Below are positions 1 through 7,431 of a stretch of DNA of 14,043 nt, one piece after another. Location: assembly GCA_027008345.1 (NCBI GenBank), contig JALTBU010000272.1, positions 1 to 14,043 on the forward strand, in the 5' to 3' direction. The translations under genes and the position numbers were made by a program. This DNA comes from Nautiliaceae bacterium (lineage in GTDB: Bacteria > Campylobacterota > Campylobacteria > Campylobacterales > Nautiliaceae). The stretch's first letter is position 1. Each line of letters opens with the position of its first letter. The notes below the pieces were generated by a model. That model ran no database searches and had not been told where the DNA came from. It saw only the letters and a list, made by a program, of their open reading frames with translations.

Positions 1-1058
1 GCTTCTTTAAGAGCCTCTGCCTGATAATGTGCAATCAAAGGATCAATTATCTCATCAAAAAGTCCCTCATTCATAATCTGTTCAAGTCTATATAAAGTAA
101 GTCCAATTCGATGGTCTGTAATTCTGTTTTGTGGATAGTTGTAAGTTCTGATTCTCTCACTTCTATCCCCGCTTCCGACCTGGCTTTTTCTTGCTTCTCC
201 AATTTCTTTTAATCTTTCATTTTCAAGTTTTTCAAAGACCCTTGCTTTAAGTATTTGAAGAGCTTTTTCTTTATTTCTTTGTTGGCTTCTTTCATCTTGC
301 ATAGAGACGGTTATTCCTGTTGGAATATGTGTCATCCTCACAGCACTTTCAGTTTTATTTACGTGCTGTCCTCCGGCTCCTCCGGCTCTCATAACATCAA
401 TTTTAATATCTTTTGGGTCTAGTTCTATATCTACATCATCAACTTCCGGCATTACAGCTACTGTTACGGCGGAAGTGTGAATTCTTCCCTGAGATTCAGT
501 TGCAGGTATTCTTTGTACTCTGTGAGTTCCGCCTTCGTATTTTAGTCTTGAATAAACACTTTCACCTTTTATTAAAAGAATTATCTCTTTATATCCTCCC
601 ATATCGCTTTTAGATTCACTTACTATTTCAACCTTCCAGCCTTTAAGGTCTGCATATCTTAAATATGCTTTTACCAAATCCCCCACAAAAAGGGCAGCTT
701 CATCTCCGCCTGTTCCGGCTCTTATTTCAAGGAAAATATTTTTATCGTCATTTGGGTCTTTTGGTAAAAGAAGTATTTTTATTTCTTCCTCTATTTTGGG
801 AAGCTTTTCTTCGGCAACTTTAAGTTCTTCTTTGGCAAGTTCTGCCATTTCAGGATCATCAAGCATCATTTTGGCTTCTTCTATTGTTTCAAGAAGATTT
901 TTATACTCTTTTGCTTTTTCTACAATAGGTTCTAAATTTTTAGCTTCACGGGAGAGTTTTGTCATTTGTTTAATATCTTGTGTAATTTCGGGAGAACTTA
1001 ATTTTTTGTTGATTTCATTGTATTTATCTACAAAAGGCTGAAGTTTTTCTAAAAGCAT
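1..1058 (-). CDS. prfA: Peptide chain release factor 1 (partial, C-terminus cut by window edge)
   Basis: RF1 recognises UAA and UAG in the ribosomal A site and triggers peptidyl-tRNA hydrolysis. The reverse strand reads an uninterrupted frame of 352 codons from the ATG at 1058 to the window edge, where it is still open (...AEALKE). Since bacterial RF1 is usually about 355 residues, only a few codons are missing. The PAT stop-codon-reading tripeptide is visible in RIPATESQGR. The catalytic GGQ is at residues 229-231 (codons ending at 366), inside MRAGGAGGQHVNK. The PxT signature marks RF1 rather than RF2. The start is supported by AAAGGAA a few bases upstream. It follows rpsT by 60 bp on the same strand with no visible terminator, so the two are probably cotranscribed. 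Confidence 0.97.
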   Translation of the reverse strand, partial: MLLEKLQPFVDKYNEINKKLSSPEITQDIKQMTKLSREAKNLEPIVEKAKEYKNLLETIEEAKMMLDDPEMAELAKEELKVAEEKLPKIEEEIKILLLPKDPNDDKNIFLEIRAGTGGDEAALFVGDLVKAYLRYADLKGWKVEIVSESKSDMGGYKEIILLIKGESVYSRLKYEGGTHRVQRIPATESQGRIHTSAVTVAVMPEVDDVDIELDPKDIKIDVMRAGGAGGQHVNKTESAVRMTHIPTGITVSMQDERSQQRNKEKALQILKARVFEKLENERLKEIGEARKSQVGSGDRSERIRTYNYPQNRITDHRIGLTLYRLEQIMNEGLFDEIIDPLIAHYQAEALKE

Positions 1059-1118
1059 AGGTATTCCTTTGATATAAAGTAAATAATATTGTTACGAAAG
1101 GAGGGGAAAGAAAAATTA

Positions 1119-1394
1119 TTAAGCGTTTTGAGACTCTAAAGATTTTACTAAATGATGTAATTTAGAAATTTTTCTTCTTGCTGTATTTTTTTTGAGGATT
1201 CCTTTGTTTACGTAGCTTTGGAATTTTTTATTTACAGCTTTCCACGCGTTTAATGCTTCTTCATAATTACCTGCTTCTACAGCTTCTCTTACTTTTCTTG
1301 TAAGGGTTTTAACTCTTGTTCTATAATATCTGTTTCTTTCTGTTCTTTTTCTTGTTTGTCTTATTCTCTTTTGAGCAGATTTAGTATTTGCCAT
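1119..1394 (-). CDS. rpsT: 30S ribosomal protein S20
   Basis: A 91-residue, very basic protein beginning MANTKSAQKRIRQ, the classic S20 N-terminus (family length about 85-90). S20 is a three-helix primary binder of 16S rRNA in the small-subunit body. The C-terminal part NTARRKISKLHHLVK also fits the family. The ATG at 1394 is preceded by AAGGA at good spacing. It is the first gene of a probable rpsT-prfA unit and is divergent from glmM across 81 bp. The same neighbourhood (lspA, glmM, rpsT, prfA) is known to me from Helicobacter pylori, which supports a Campylobacterota origin. Confidence 0.97.
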   Translation of the reverse strand: MANTKSAQKRIRQTRKRTERNRYYRTRVKTLTRKVREAVEAGNYEEALNAWKAVNKKFQSYVNKGILKKNTARRKISKLHHLVKSLESQNA

Positions 1395-1416
1395 TTAGTT
1401 CCTTTTTTTAGAGCGT

Positions 1417-1424
1417 ATTTTATA
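1417..1424 (-). promoter_or_regulatory. Probable -10 element for rpsT-prfA
   Basis: On the minus strand TATAAAAT lies 23 bases upstream of the rpsT ATG, giving a predicted start near 1411 and a leader of roughly 16 nt. No convincing -35 hexamer is visible, as is common for sigma-70 promoters in this phylum. It lies within about 10 bp of the -10 for glmM, so the two divergent promoters must overlap. Confidence 0.45.
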
Positions 1425-1430
1425 AAAATT

Positions 1431-1439
1431 TGGTAAAAT
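1431..1439 (+). promoter_or_regulatory. Probable extended -10 element for glmM-lspA
   Basis: TGG-TAAAAT is an extended -10 motif placed about 37 bases before the glmM ATG, predicting transcription from around 1446. There is no strong -35. The assignment rests on motif and spacing only. Confidence 0.5.
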
Positions 1440-1475
1440 TTGCAAATCAAAATTTCATTATAAAAAGGAAAAAGG

Positions 1476-2798
1476 ATGAAATTGTTCGGAACTGATGGAG
1501 TAAGGGGAAAAGCCGGGGAGTTTTTAACTCCGTTTCTTGCGATGAAACTTGCTATGGCTTTTGGAGAGGTTATTCCTAAAAAAACAGGAAAAATACTTGT
1601 TGGAAAAGATACAAGAAGAAGCGGATATATGATAGAAAATGCACTTGTAAGCGGACTTACTGCCATAGGCTATGATGTCATTCAAATAGGTCCTATGCCA
1701 ACACCTGCGGTGGCATTCTTAACAGAAGATATGAGATGCGATGGTGGTATTATGATAAGTGCAAGTCATAATCCATATTATGATAACGGAATAAAATTTT
1801 TTAATTCAGAAGGAAACAAACTAGGCGAAAAAATAGAAAGTAAAATTGAAAAAAGATATTTTGAGAATAATTTTGAATTAAAAACCGGAAAAGAAATTGG
1901 AAAGAGTAAAAGAATAGATGATGTTATCGGAAGATATATCGTACATATTAAATCATCTTTTCCAAAAGAGCTTAATTTAAGCGGACTTAGAATTGTGCTT
2001 GATACTGCAAACGGCGCGGCTTATAAAGTCGGACCTACAATATTTACTGAACTTGGAGCAGATGTTATTACTATAAATAATGAGCCAAACGGTTTTAATA
2101 TCAATCAAAATGCGGGTGCTATGCATCCTGAAATTTTAGCTTCAAAAGTTAAAGAATACAGAGCTGATATAGGTTTTGCACTTGATGGAGATGCGGATAG
2201 ATTGGTTGTTGTAGATGAAAAAGGAGAAATTGTTGATGGTGATTTACTCCTTGGCGCACTTGCTTATTATCTTCATACCAAGAAAAAACTTAAAAACGAT
2301 GCAGTTGCAGTTACTGTAATGAGTAATGGAGCGCTTGAAGATTTTCTTAAAAAATATGGTATTAAAGTTTATAGAAGTGCAGTAGGCGATAAATATGTAT
2401 TGGAAGTGATGAAACAGTATGATTTAAATTTCGGAGGAGAGCAGTCCGGTCATATAATATTCAGTGACTATGCAAAAACAGGAGACGGGCTTGTAAGCGC
2501 ACTTCAAGCTGTTGCGTATTTGATTCAAAGCGGTAAAAAAGCAAGTGAGGCGTTTAAACTTTTTGAATTGTATCCTCAGGTACAAACTAATATAATAGTA
2601 AATGAAAAAATTCCTTTTGAGAAAATAAAAGGTGCAAAAGAAGCTCTTGATGAAGTTTCAAAAGCAGGATACAGACATCTTGTAAGATATTCAGGAACTG
2701 AGAATAAACTCAGACTTCTTGTAGAAGGGGAAGATGGTAAAAAAGCAAAAGAATTATTAAACAAACTTACAAACTTTTTCAAAAGTAAACTTTCATAA
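1476..2798 (+). CDS. glmM: Phosphoglucosamine mutase
   Basis: GlmM converts glucosamine-6-phosphate to glucosamine-1-phosphate in the cytoplasm, on the route to UDP-N-acetylglucosamine for peptidoglycan and lipopolysaccharide. The 440-residue product matches the family length (about 445). It opens with MKLFGTDGVRG. The active-site loop SASHNP has the phosphorylated serine at S97. The magnesium-binding loop DGDADR is at 237-242, the sugar-binding GEQSGH at 321-326 and the phosphate-binding RYSGTEN at 404-410. All four signatures of the alpha-D-phosphohexomutase fold are intact, and the ASHNP and DGDADR forms favour GlmM over phosphoglucomutase. The ATG follows AAAAAGGAAAAAGG. The stop shares one base with the lspA start, so the two are translationally coupled. 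Confidence 0.98.
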   Translation: MKLFGTDGVRGKAGEFLTPFLAMKLAMAFGEVIPKKTGKILVGKDTRRSGYMIENALVSGLTAIGYDVIQIGPMPTPAVAFLTEDMRCDGGIMISASHNPYYDNGIKFFNSEGNKLGEKIESKIEKRYFENNFELKTGKEIGKSKRIDDVIGRYIVHIKSSFPKELNLSGLRIVLDTANGAAYKVGPTIFTELGADVITINNEPNGFNINQNAGAMHPEILASKVKEYRADIGFALDGDADRLVVVDEKGEIVDGDLLLGALAYYLHTKKKLKNDAVAVTVMSNGALEDFLKKYGIKVYRSAVGDKYVLEVMKQYDLNFGGEQSGHIIFSDYAKTGDGLVSALQAVAYLIQSGKKASEAFKLFELYPQVQTNIIVNEKIPFEKIKGAKEALDEVSKAGYRHLVRYSGTENKLRLLVEGEDGKKAKELLNKLTNFFKSKLS

Positions 2799-3238
2799 TG
2801 AAATTTTCAAAATTTCTTTTTTCTTTTTTCAGTATTTTAACATTGGACCAGCTTATAAAAATGCTTTTTTTAAACGGTTTTGAATTCAAATCAAAATGTA
2901 TATCTTTAATTCTTGCCTTAAATAAAGGTGTTGCATTTTCAATGTTCAGTTTCCTTGGAGAAAATCTTAAATATATGCAGGTTGCAATTATTGCAGGACT
3001 TTTTATCTACTTTATAAAAGAAAAAGTTATCATTAAACATCCTGTATTAAGCGGAATTTTGTTTGGTGCCGCTTTTTCAAATTTACTTGATAGATTTACA
3101 AGGGGAGGGGTTGTTGATTATGTTTATTGGCATTGCGGATTTAATTTTGCAATATTTAATTTTGCAGATGTTATGATTGATTTGTCAATTTTAGGTTTTG
3201 CATACTTTTATTTTTTCAAAAAAAATGATAAAATTTGA
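2798..3238 (+). CDS. lspA: Lipoprotein signal peptidase (signal peptidase II)
   Basis: LspA is the inner-membrane aspartyl protease that removes signal peptides from diacylated prolipoproteins. At 146 residues it is slightly short but complete. Visible landmarks are DQ at 17-18, the NKGVAFS segment at 42-48, the SNLLDR...GGVVDY block with the first catalytic aspartate at D107, and FNFADV with the second at D124. Four hydrophobic stretches fit the four-helix topology. Its ATG uses the last base of the glmM stop (TAATG), so it is coupled to glmM and has no promoter of its own. A -10-like motif for the downstream tRNA lies inside its last codons. Confidence 0.95.
   Translation: MKFSKFLFSFFSILTLDQLIKMLFLNGFEFKSKCISLILALNKGVAFSMFSFLGENLKYMQVAIIAGLFIYFIKEKVIIKHPVLSGILFGAAFSNLLDRFTRGGVVDYVYWHCGFNFAIFNFADVMIDLSILGFAYFYFFKKNDKI
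3226..3234 (+). promoter_or_regulatory. Probable extended -10 for tRNA-Val, inside the end of lspA
   Basis: TGA-TAAAAT occurs in the last codons of lspA. A start about 7 bases after it would fall near 3241, some 7 nt before the mature tRNA 5' end. The position suits a dedicated tRNA promoter, but no -35 is obvious and readthrough from lspA is equally possible. Confidence 0.45.
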
Positions 3239-3247
3239 TTCTTCGAT

Positions 3248-3323
3248 GGTCGCATAGCTCAGTTGGTAGAGCACTACCTTGACATGGTAGGGGTCACAGG
3301 TTCGAGTCCTGTTGCGACCACCA
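3248..3323 (+). tRNA. tRNA-Val(GAC), CCA encoded
   Basis: A full cloverleaf can be drawn. The acceptor GGTCGCA pairs with TGCGACC; the D arm is GCTC/GAGC; the anticodon stem CTACC/GGTAG closes loop TTGACAT with anticodon GAC at 3281-3283; the T arm is ACAGG/CCTGT around TTCGAGT. The discriminator is A and CCA is in the DNA. It decodes GUC and GUU. It lies 9 bp after lspA, and the next reading frame begins 28 bp downstream with no terminator between. Confidence 0.98.
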
Positions 3324-3351
3324 CAATTAAATTTATAATTTCAGGAAATCA

Positions 3352-3906
3352 ATGAAAACTTTCAGGACTGCTTTAATTTTAGCAATCGCAATGTTTGTTT
3401 TAAAAGTTGTTTTTAACAGCACTCCGGATAGTTATCCTAATGAAAACACAGATAATATAATTAATCAAATACCTGATATCAAATACAATAAATCTGATAA
3501 CCTATCTCTTTTAGATGATAATTTCTCAAAAAACAATAGTTTTGATGCAAATAACAGCTTAAAGTCAAAAAAGAAGAAAATTTTCATAAAAATGAAAATA
3601 GTTGATAAAAAAATACACTTTACCCCTCCATGGCTTGATATTAATATACATACAAACAGACATTCTCAATATTTTGATGATAAAAGATTTTTTCAGATTG
3701 CAACAAAAGCCATTGTTATGACGATGTGTAACAGTGAAGAGAGTGTTTTTTCAATGTCAAAAAGACCTTATATTATTTTACATATTTCTAATGGAATTTA
3801 TTCCAAAACAGTTAAAATAAATCAGACAATTTGTAATAACCTTGATTTGTCTTTATTGAGTGACGTTACAGATAATTATGAGATTATCTTAAAACCAAGT
3901 GAATAA
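3352..3906 (+). CDS. Membrane-anchored protein of unknown function
   Basis: I do not recognise this 184-residue protein. Residues 6-22 are a single hydrophobic segment (ALILAIAMFVLKVVF) after a short basic start, best read as an uncleaved signal anchor. Residues 24-70 are Asn/Asp/Ser-rich and look disordered, ending in a lysine cluster (KSKKKKIF). Residues 75-184 look like a small folded domain with alternating hydrophobic strands and two cysteines (C126 and C161), presumably outside the inner membrane. The ATG is preceded by AGGAAATCA. There is no room for a normal promoter between the tRNA and the start, so expression probably comes from the tRNA-Val or lspA transcript. thrS downstream has its own strong promoter. 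Confidence 0.8.
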   Translation: MKTFRTALILAIAMFVLKVVFNSTPDSYPNENTDNIINQIPDIKYNKSDNLSLLDDNFSKNNSFDANNSLKSKKKKIFIKMKIVDKKIHFTPPWLDINIHTNRHSQYFDDKRFFQIATKAIVMTMCNSEESVFSMSKRPYIILHISNGIYSKTVKINQTICNNLDLSLLSDVTDNYEIILKPSE

Positions 3907-3924
3907 ATGGCGATTTATAGAAAA

Positions 3925-3953
3925 TTGACATAAATTTCATTTTAAGTTAAAAT
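3925..3953 (+). promoter_or_regulatory. Sigma-70 promoter of thrS-infC
   Basis: TTGACA at 3925-3930, a 17-base spacer and TAAAAT at 3948-3953. The -35 is a perfect consensus and the -10 is one base off it, so this should be strong. The predicted start is near 3960, which leaves a leader of about 100 nt before the thrS ATG. Confidence 0.85.
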
Positions 3954-3965
3954 TCAAATAAAAAA

Positions 3966-4019
3966 GGAGATTGCAATAAATAGGGGTTTGTTTGAATAGG
4001 ATTTTTTACTGCAATTTTT
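3966..4019 (+). other. Candidate structured leader of thrS
   Basis: Near the predicted 5' end of the thrS transcript, 3966-3975 can pair with 4010-4019 over 10 bp. The core is ATTGCA/TGCAAT, extended by G-U and A-U pairs, and the loop is 34 nt. The left arm contains a Shine-Dalgarno-like AAGGAG that is not followed by a standard start codon at usable spacing. ThrRS is known in E. coli to repress its own mRNA by binding leader structures. Whether this hairpin plays such a part is inference. Confidence 0.35.
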
Positions 4020-4061
4020 CTACACTTAACTTCACAATTTTAAAATTTCAAAAGGACATAA

Positions 4062-5903
4062 ATGAGTAATGATATTATTGGTTACAAGATAGGGGATAAT
4101 ATTGTCGATTTACAGACAATAGAAGCTAAGAATTTAGATACAAAAGAAGCGGAACCTATATATTTTGATAACAGTGAAGATGCACTTGAAATTATAAGAC
4201 ATTCAGCTGCACACTTAATGGCACAGGCTATTAAAGAGCTTTATCCGGATGCAAAATTTTATGTAGGTCCGACAATTGAAAACGGATTTTATTATGATTT
4301 AAAAACTTCAACTCCAATCAGTGATAAAGATTTAAAAAACATAGAAAAGAAAATGAAAGCTTTGGCAAAGAAAAAAATACCGATTGAGAGATATGAAATA
4401 AGCAAGAGTGAAGCAATTGAAAAATTCAAAGATGACGAGCTTAAACAAGAAGTTTTAAAAATGATACCAAGTGATGTAGTGTCAATTTATAAACAGGGGG
4501 ATTTTGAAGACCTTTGCCGCGGACCTCATGTGCCAAATACAAAATATTTACAGAATGTAAAACTTCAAAAAGTTGCAGGTGCTTATCTTGGCGGTGATTC
4601 TAAAAATGAAATGCTTACAAGAGTATATGGGACTGCATTTGCAACAAAAGATGCTTTGCAAAAATATCTAAAAATGCTTGAAGAAGCTGCAAAAAGAGAC
4701 CACAGAAAATTAGGTAAAGAGCTTGAGCTTTGGATGTTTGATGAAGAAGTGGCTCCAGGGATGCCTATTTGGCTGCCAAAAGGTGCGCTTTTAAGAAGTA
4801 ATCTTGAAAAAATGTTGTTTTCAGCTCATATTAGAAGGGAATATGATCCAGTAAGAGGACCTGAGCTTTTAAGAAGTTATATGTGGAAAATCTCAGGACA
4901 TTATTACAACTATAAAGAAAATATGTATTTTACTGAAATTGAAAATGATGATGAAAACAAAGAATCAGAAGAATATGGTATTAAACCTATGAACTGTCTT
5001 TCGCATGTCAAAATTTTTGCTCATAAAACAAGAAGTTATAAAGAGCTTCCTTTAAGATTTTTTGAATTTGGAACGGTTCACAGACATGAAAAAAGTGGAG
5101 TTCTTCACGGGCTTCTTAGGGTTAGGGAATTTACACAAGATGATGCCCATATTTTTTGCAGACCTGACCAGATAGAAGAAGAAGTTATAAAAGTTCTTGA
5201 TTTTGTAGATACTATAATGCAGAAATTCGGTTTTAATTATGAAATGGAAATATCTACAAGACCTGAAAAATCAATAGGAAGTGATGAAATTTGGGAAAAG
5301 GCTACAGAATCTCTTAAAAAAGCGCTTGACAATCTTGGAAAAAAATATGGAATTGATGAAGGCGGAGGAGCGTTTTACGGTCCTAAAATTGATATAAAAA
5401 TTACTGACGCAATCGGAAGAAAATGGCAATGCGGGACTATTCAGGTTGATTTTAATCTGCCGGAAAGATTTGATATAAGTTATGTGGATGAAAACAATGA
5501 AAGAAAAAGACCTGTTATGATTCATAGAGCCATAATAGGAAGTTTTGAAAGATTTATAGCAATTCTTACAGAACATTATGCGGGTGAATTTCCGACATTT
5601 ATTGCACCAATTAAAGCTATTTTCGTACCAATAGCAGATAAACATATAGATTATGCAAAAGAGATTCAAAAAGAGCTTCTTGAAGAAGATTTGAAAACTG
5701 AAATTTTTGCAAGTAATGATTCACTTAATAAAAGAATTAGAAATGCTGAAAAACAAAAAGTTGGATATGTTGTAATAATTGGTGATGAAGAGGTTGAAAA
5801 TGGTTTAGTTGCTATTAGAGATAGAAAAAAAAGAGAACAATATAAAATGAAAAAAGGAGAGTTTGTGGAAATGATAAAAAAACTTAGCGAGGTTAAACTA
5901 TGA
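4062..5903 (+). CDS. thrS: Threonine--tRNA ligase
   Basis: ThrRS charges tRNA-Thr with threonine and removes mischarged serine. The 613-residue product has the editing-domain HxxxH at H47/H51 and C152/H156 in LCRGPH. It has class II core motifs such as FRFFEF-type motif 2 (RFFEFGTVHRHEKSGVLHG region), and zinc ligands C312, H363 and H488 spaced almost exactly as in E. coli (C334/H385/H511). The anticodon-binding domain occupies roughly 515-613. Only 46 residues precede the editing HxxxH, against about 72 in E. coli, so the N-terminal TGS domain is reduced. I recall the same in Helicobacter, so it is probably a lineage trait. The ATG follows AAAAGGACATAA, and infC overlaps its stop by 4 bp. 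Confidence 0.98.
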   Translation: MSNDIIGYKIGDNIVDLQTIEAKNLDTKEAEPIYFDNSEDALEIIRHSAAHLMAQAIKELYPDAKFYVGPTIENGFYYDLKTSTPISDKDLKNIEKKMKALAKKKIPIERYEISKSEAIEKFKDDELKQEVLKMIPSDVVSIYKQGDFEDLCRGPHVPNTKYLQNVKLQKVAGAYLGGDSKNEMLTRVYGTAFATKDALQKYLKMLEEAAKRDHRKLGKELELWMFDEEVAPGMPIWLPKGALLRSNLEKMLFSAHIRREYDPVRGPELLRSYMWKISGHYYNYKENMYFTEIENDDENKESEEYGIKPMNCLSHVKIFAHKTRSYKELPLRFFEFGTVHRHEKSGVLHGLLRVREFTQDDAHIFCRPDQIEEEVIKVLDFVDTIMQKFGFNYEMEISTRPEKSIGSDEIWEKATESLKKALDNLGKKYGIDEGGGAFYGPKIDIKITDAIGRKWQCGTIQVDFNLPERFDISYVDENNERKRPVMIHRAIIGSFERFIAILTEHYAGEFPTFIAPIKAIFVPIADKHIDYAKEIQKELLEEDLKTEIFASNDSLNKRIRNAEKQKVGYVVIIGDEEVENGLVAIRDRKKREQYKMKKGEFVEMIKKLSEVKL

Positions 5904-6430
5904 GTAAAGATAAAACATTAATTAATGAAGATATTGTAAATTTTACTGATAGAGTAAGACTGGTAGATGGTGAAGGTGAACCAACAATAGTTGACAGTGA
6001 AAAAGCTCTTGAAATTGCTTATAATAAAGGACTTGATTTAGTATTAGTTGCACCAAATGCAAATCCTCCTGTTGCAAAAGTAATGGATTATGGCAAATAT
6101 AAATACGAACAGGAAAGAAAGAAAAAAGAAGCAAAGAAAAAGCAGGTTAAAATTGAAGTTAAAGAGATTAAATTTACTTCAAAAATCCAAGATAACGATA
6201 TAAATTATAAAGTAAAACACGCAAGAGATTTTCTTGAAAAAGGCAAGCATGTAAAATTAAGAGTCTTTTTAAGAGGAAGAGAGCTTGCTACACCTGAGAA
6301 AGGATTTGAAGTAATAAACAGAGTTTGGGATATGCTAAAAGATGTGGCAGAAAAACAAAACGAACCTAAACTTGAAGGTAATTATATCAATATGCTTGTT
6401 ACTCCTATTAAGAAAAAGAAAAAATCTTAA
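5900..6430 (+). CDS. infC: Translation initiation factor IF-3
   Basis: IF-3 binds the 30S subunit, keeps it apart from 50S and polices start-codon and initiator-tRNA choice. The 176-residue product has the N-domain (about 1-65), the family signature VMDYGKYKYEQERKKKEA (61-78) leading into a lysine-rich linker helix, and the C-domain with KVKHARDFLEKGKHVKLRVF (104-123). The start is an ATG overlapping the thrS stop (ATGA), so it is translationally coupled. E. coli infC instead uses AUU for self-regulation. The rpmI-rplT pair that often follows infC is absent here; a convergent diguanylate cyclase takes the place. Its TAA shares TTAA with that gene's stop. Confidence 0.97.
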   Translation: MSKDKTLINEDIVNFTDRVRLVDGEGEPTIVDSEKALEIAYNKGLDLVLVAPNANPPVAKVMDYGKYKYEQERKKKEAKKKQVKIEVKEIKFTSKIQDNDINYKVKHARDFLEKGKHVKLRVFLRGRELATPEKGFEVINRVWDMLKDVAEKQNEPKLEGNYINMLVTPIKKKKKS

Positions 6431-7431
6431 TCCAAAACAGTTATTCTGTTTCTTCCTTTTTCTTTTGAAATATAAAGTGCATTGTCCATAATTTTTAAAT
6501 CTTCATTGGTAGGTTTGCCTGTAATTTCTTTTATTCCAAAACTTGCTGTCATTTTAATACCGTTAAAGTCATGATTTTCAATTATTTGTCTTATTTTTTC
6601 AATTTTTTTATTTGCTTGATAAGCATTCATATTTTTGAATAAAATTACAAATTCTTCACCACCCCATCTATATATTCTATCTTCTTTTCTTATATTTTCC
6701 CTTATTAATTTTACAAATTCTTGTAATACATAATCTCCCATATCATGTCCGTATGTATCATTTATTTGTTTAAAAAAATCAATATCAGCCATTACAAGAG
6801 TATGTGTTTCTAAAGGTAGATTTTTTATATCTTCAAAAAAACTTCTTCTGTTATTGGCATTAGTCAAAGGGTCTTTAAAGGAGCTGTATTTAAAACTTTC
6901 TTTCATTATATAAAGTATGTAGCTTAAAACTGCAACAACGGCAAACAGAAAAATTGCAATTTGAAGCATTTTATTTGTTTCATCACTGTTTTGTATATAT
7001 TTATTTAAAGTATTTATCATATTCTGGGATTTTACATAATAATTATGAACAATTGATGTGAGTGTTGTATAAAGTTTTTTTTGATATAGCAAATAATTAA
7101 ATTTTTTATTATTTTTTATGTTTTTTATAGTTTGGTTAATAATATTTTCTGCTTTTTTCATTTCATTAAGATTATAAGAAGCTATAAAAGATTGAGAAAT
7201 TTCTAAGTTTAGAATAGCATTTTTTTTATCATTATTTAAATAAAAAATTATTGCCCTATCGTAAAAATATTGAATTTTATGAATAAACGGAATCGGGGTT
7301 TGAAAAAAAGACAATTGCTGTTTTATATAACTTTTAATATATTTATCTTTATTTTGAATGCTGTAAATTGCAATAAATGTAATAACAACAATACCTAAGA
7401 TAATAAATAAGTCTATTTTTTTATTTTTCAC
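6427..7431 (-). CDS. Membrane diguanylate cyclase (GGDEF) with periplasmic sensor region
   Basis: A 334-residue protein predicted to make cyclic di-GMP from two GTP. TM1 is about residues 7-24, an Asn/Lys/Tyr-rich, mostly helical periplasmic region covers about 25-155, TM2 is about 156-176, and the GGDEF domain covers about 184-334. DIDFFKQIND (216-225) carries the metal-binding aspartates. The active site is GGEEF (257-261). An RxxD product-inhibition site (R248-D251) lies exactly five residues upstream, so the enzyme looks active and feedback-inhibited. No sensor family is recognised in the periplasmic part. The start is GTG at 7431, inside the end of the upstream secreted-protein gene (11 bp overlap), preceded by AAAAAGGCGG. 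No nearer ATG preserves TM1. The pair is almost certainly translationally coupled. Confidence 0.93.
   Translation of the reverse strand: MKNKKIDLFIILGIVVITFIAIYSIQNKDKYIKSYIKQQLSFFQTPIPFIHKIQYFYDRAIIFYLNNDKKNAILNLEISQSFIASYNLNEMKKAENIINQTIKNIKNNKKFNYLLYQKKLYTTLTSIVHNYYVKSQNMINTLNKYIQNSDETNKMLQIAIFLFAVVAVLSYILYIMKESFKYSSFKDPLTNANNRRSFFEDIKNLPLETHTLVMADIDFFKQINDTYGHDMGDYVLQEFVKLIRENIRKEDRIYRWGGEEFVILFKNMNAYQANKKIEKIRQIIENHDFNGIKMTASFGIKEITGKPTNEDLKIMDNALYISKEKGRNRITVLD

Noticed and set aside
413..1041. Two plus-strand frames (413-613 and 796-1041)
   Set aside because: Both lie antisense inside prfA, which has a full set of RF1 motifs. They have no ribosome binding site and no recognisable protein character.
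1361..1666. A minus-strand frame of 101 codons spanning the rpsT-glmM junction
   Set aside because: It overlaps the start of rpsT in another frame, the divergent promoter region and the antisense of glmM. It is a shadow.
3334..3339. A perfect TATAAT between tRNA-Val and the unknown protein gene
   Set aside because: Transcription from it would start about 6 nt before the ATG, cutting off the AGGAAA ribosome binding site, and no -35 accompanies it, so it is probably not the working promoter.
3970..3999. A possible leader peptide in the thrS leader
   Set aside because: The frame ending at TAG 3997-3999 could only open at ATT or ATA. The TTG at 3971 is one or two bases from the ribosome binding site and is followed by a stop after one codon. 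No threonine codons are present.
5271..5669. A 132-codon minus-strand frame
   Set aside because: Antisense to the conserved catalytic and zinc-binding part of thrS; its composition is that of a complement, without family features.
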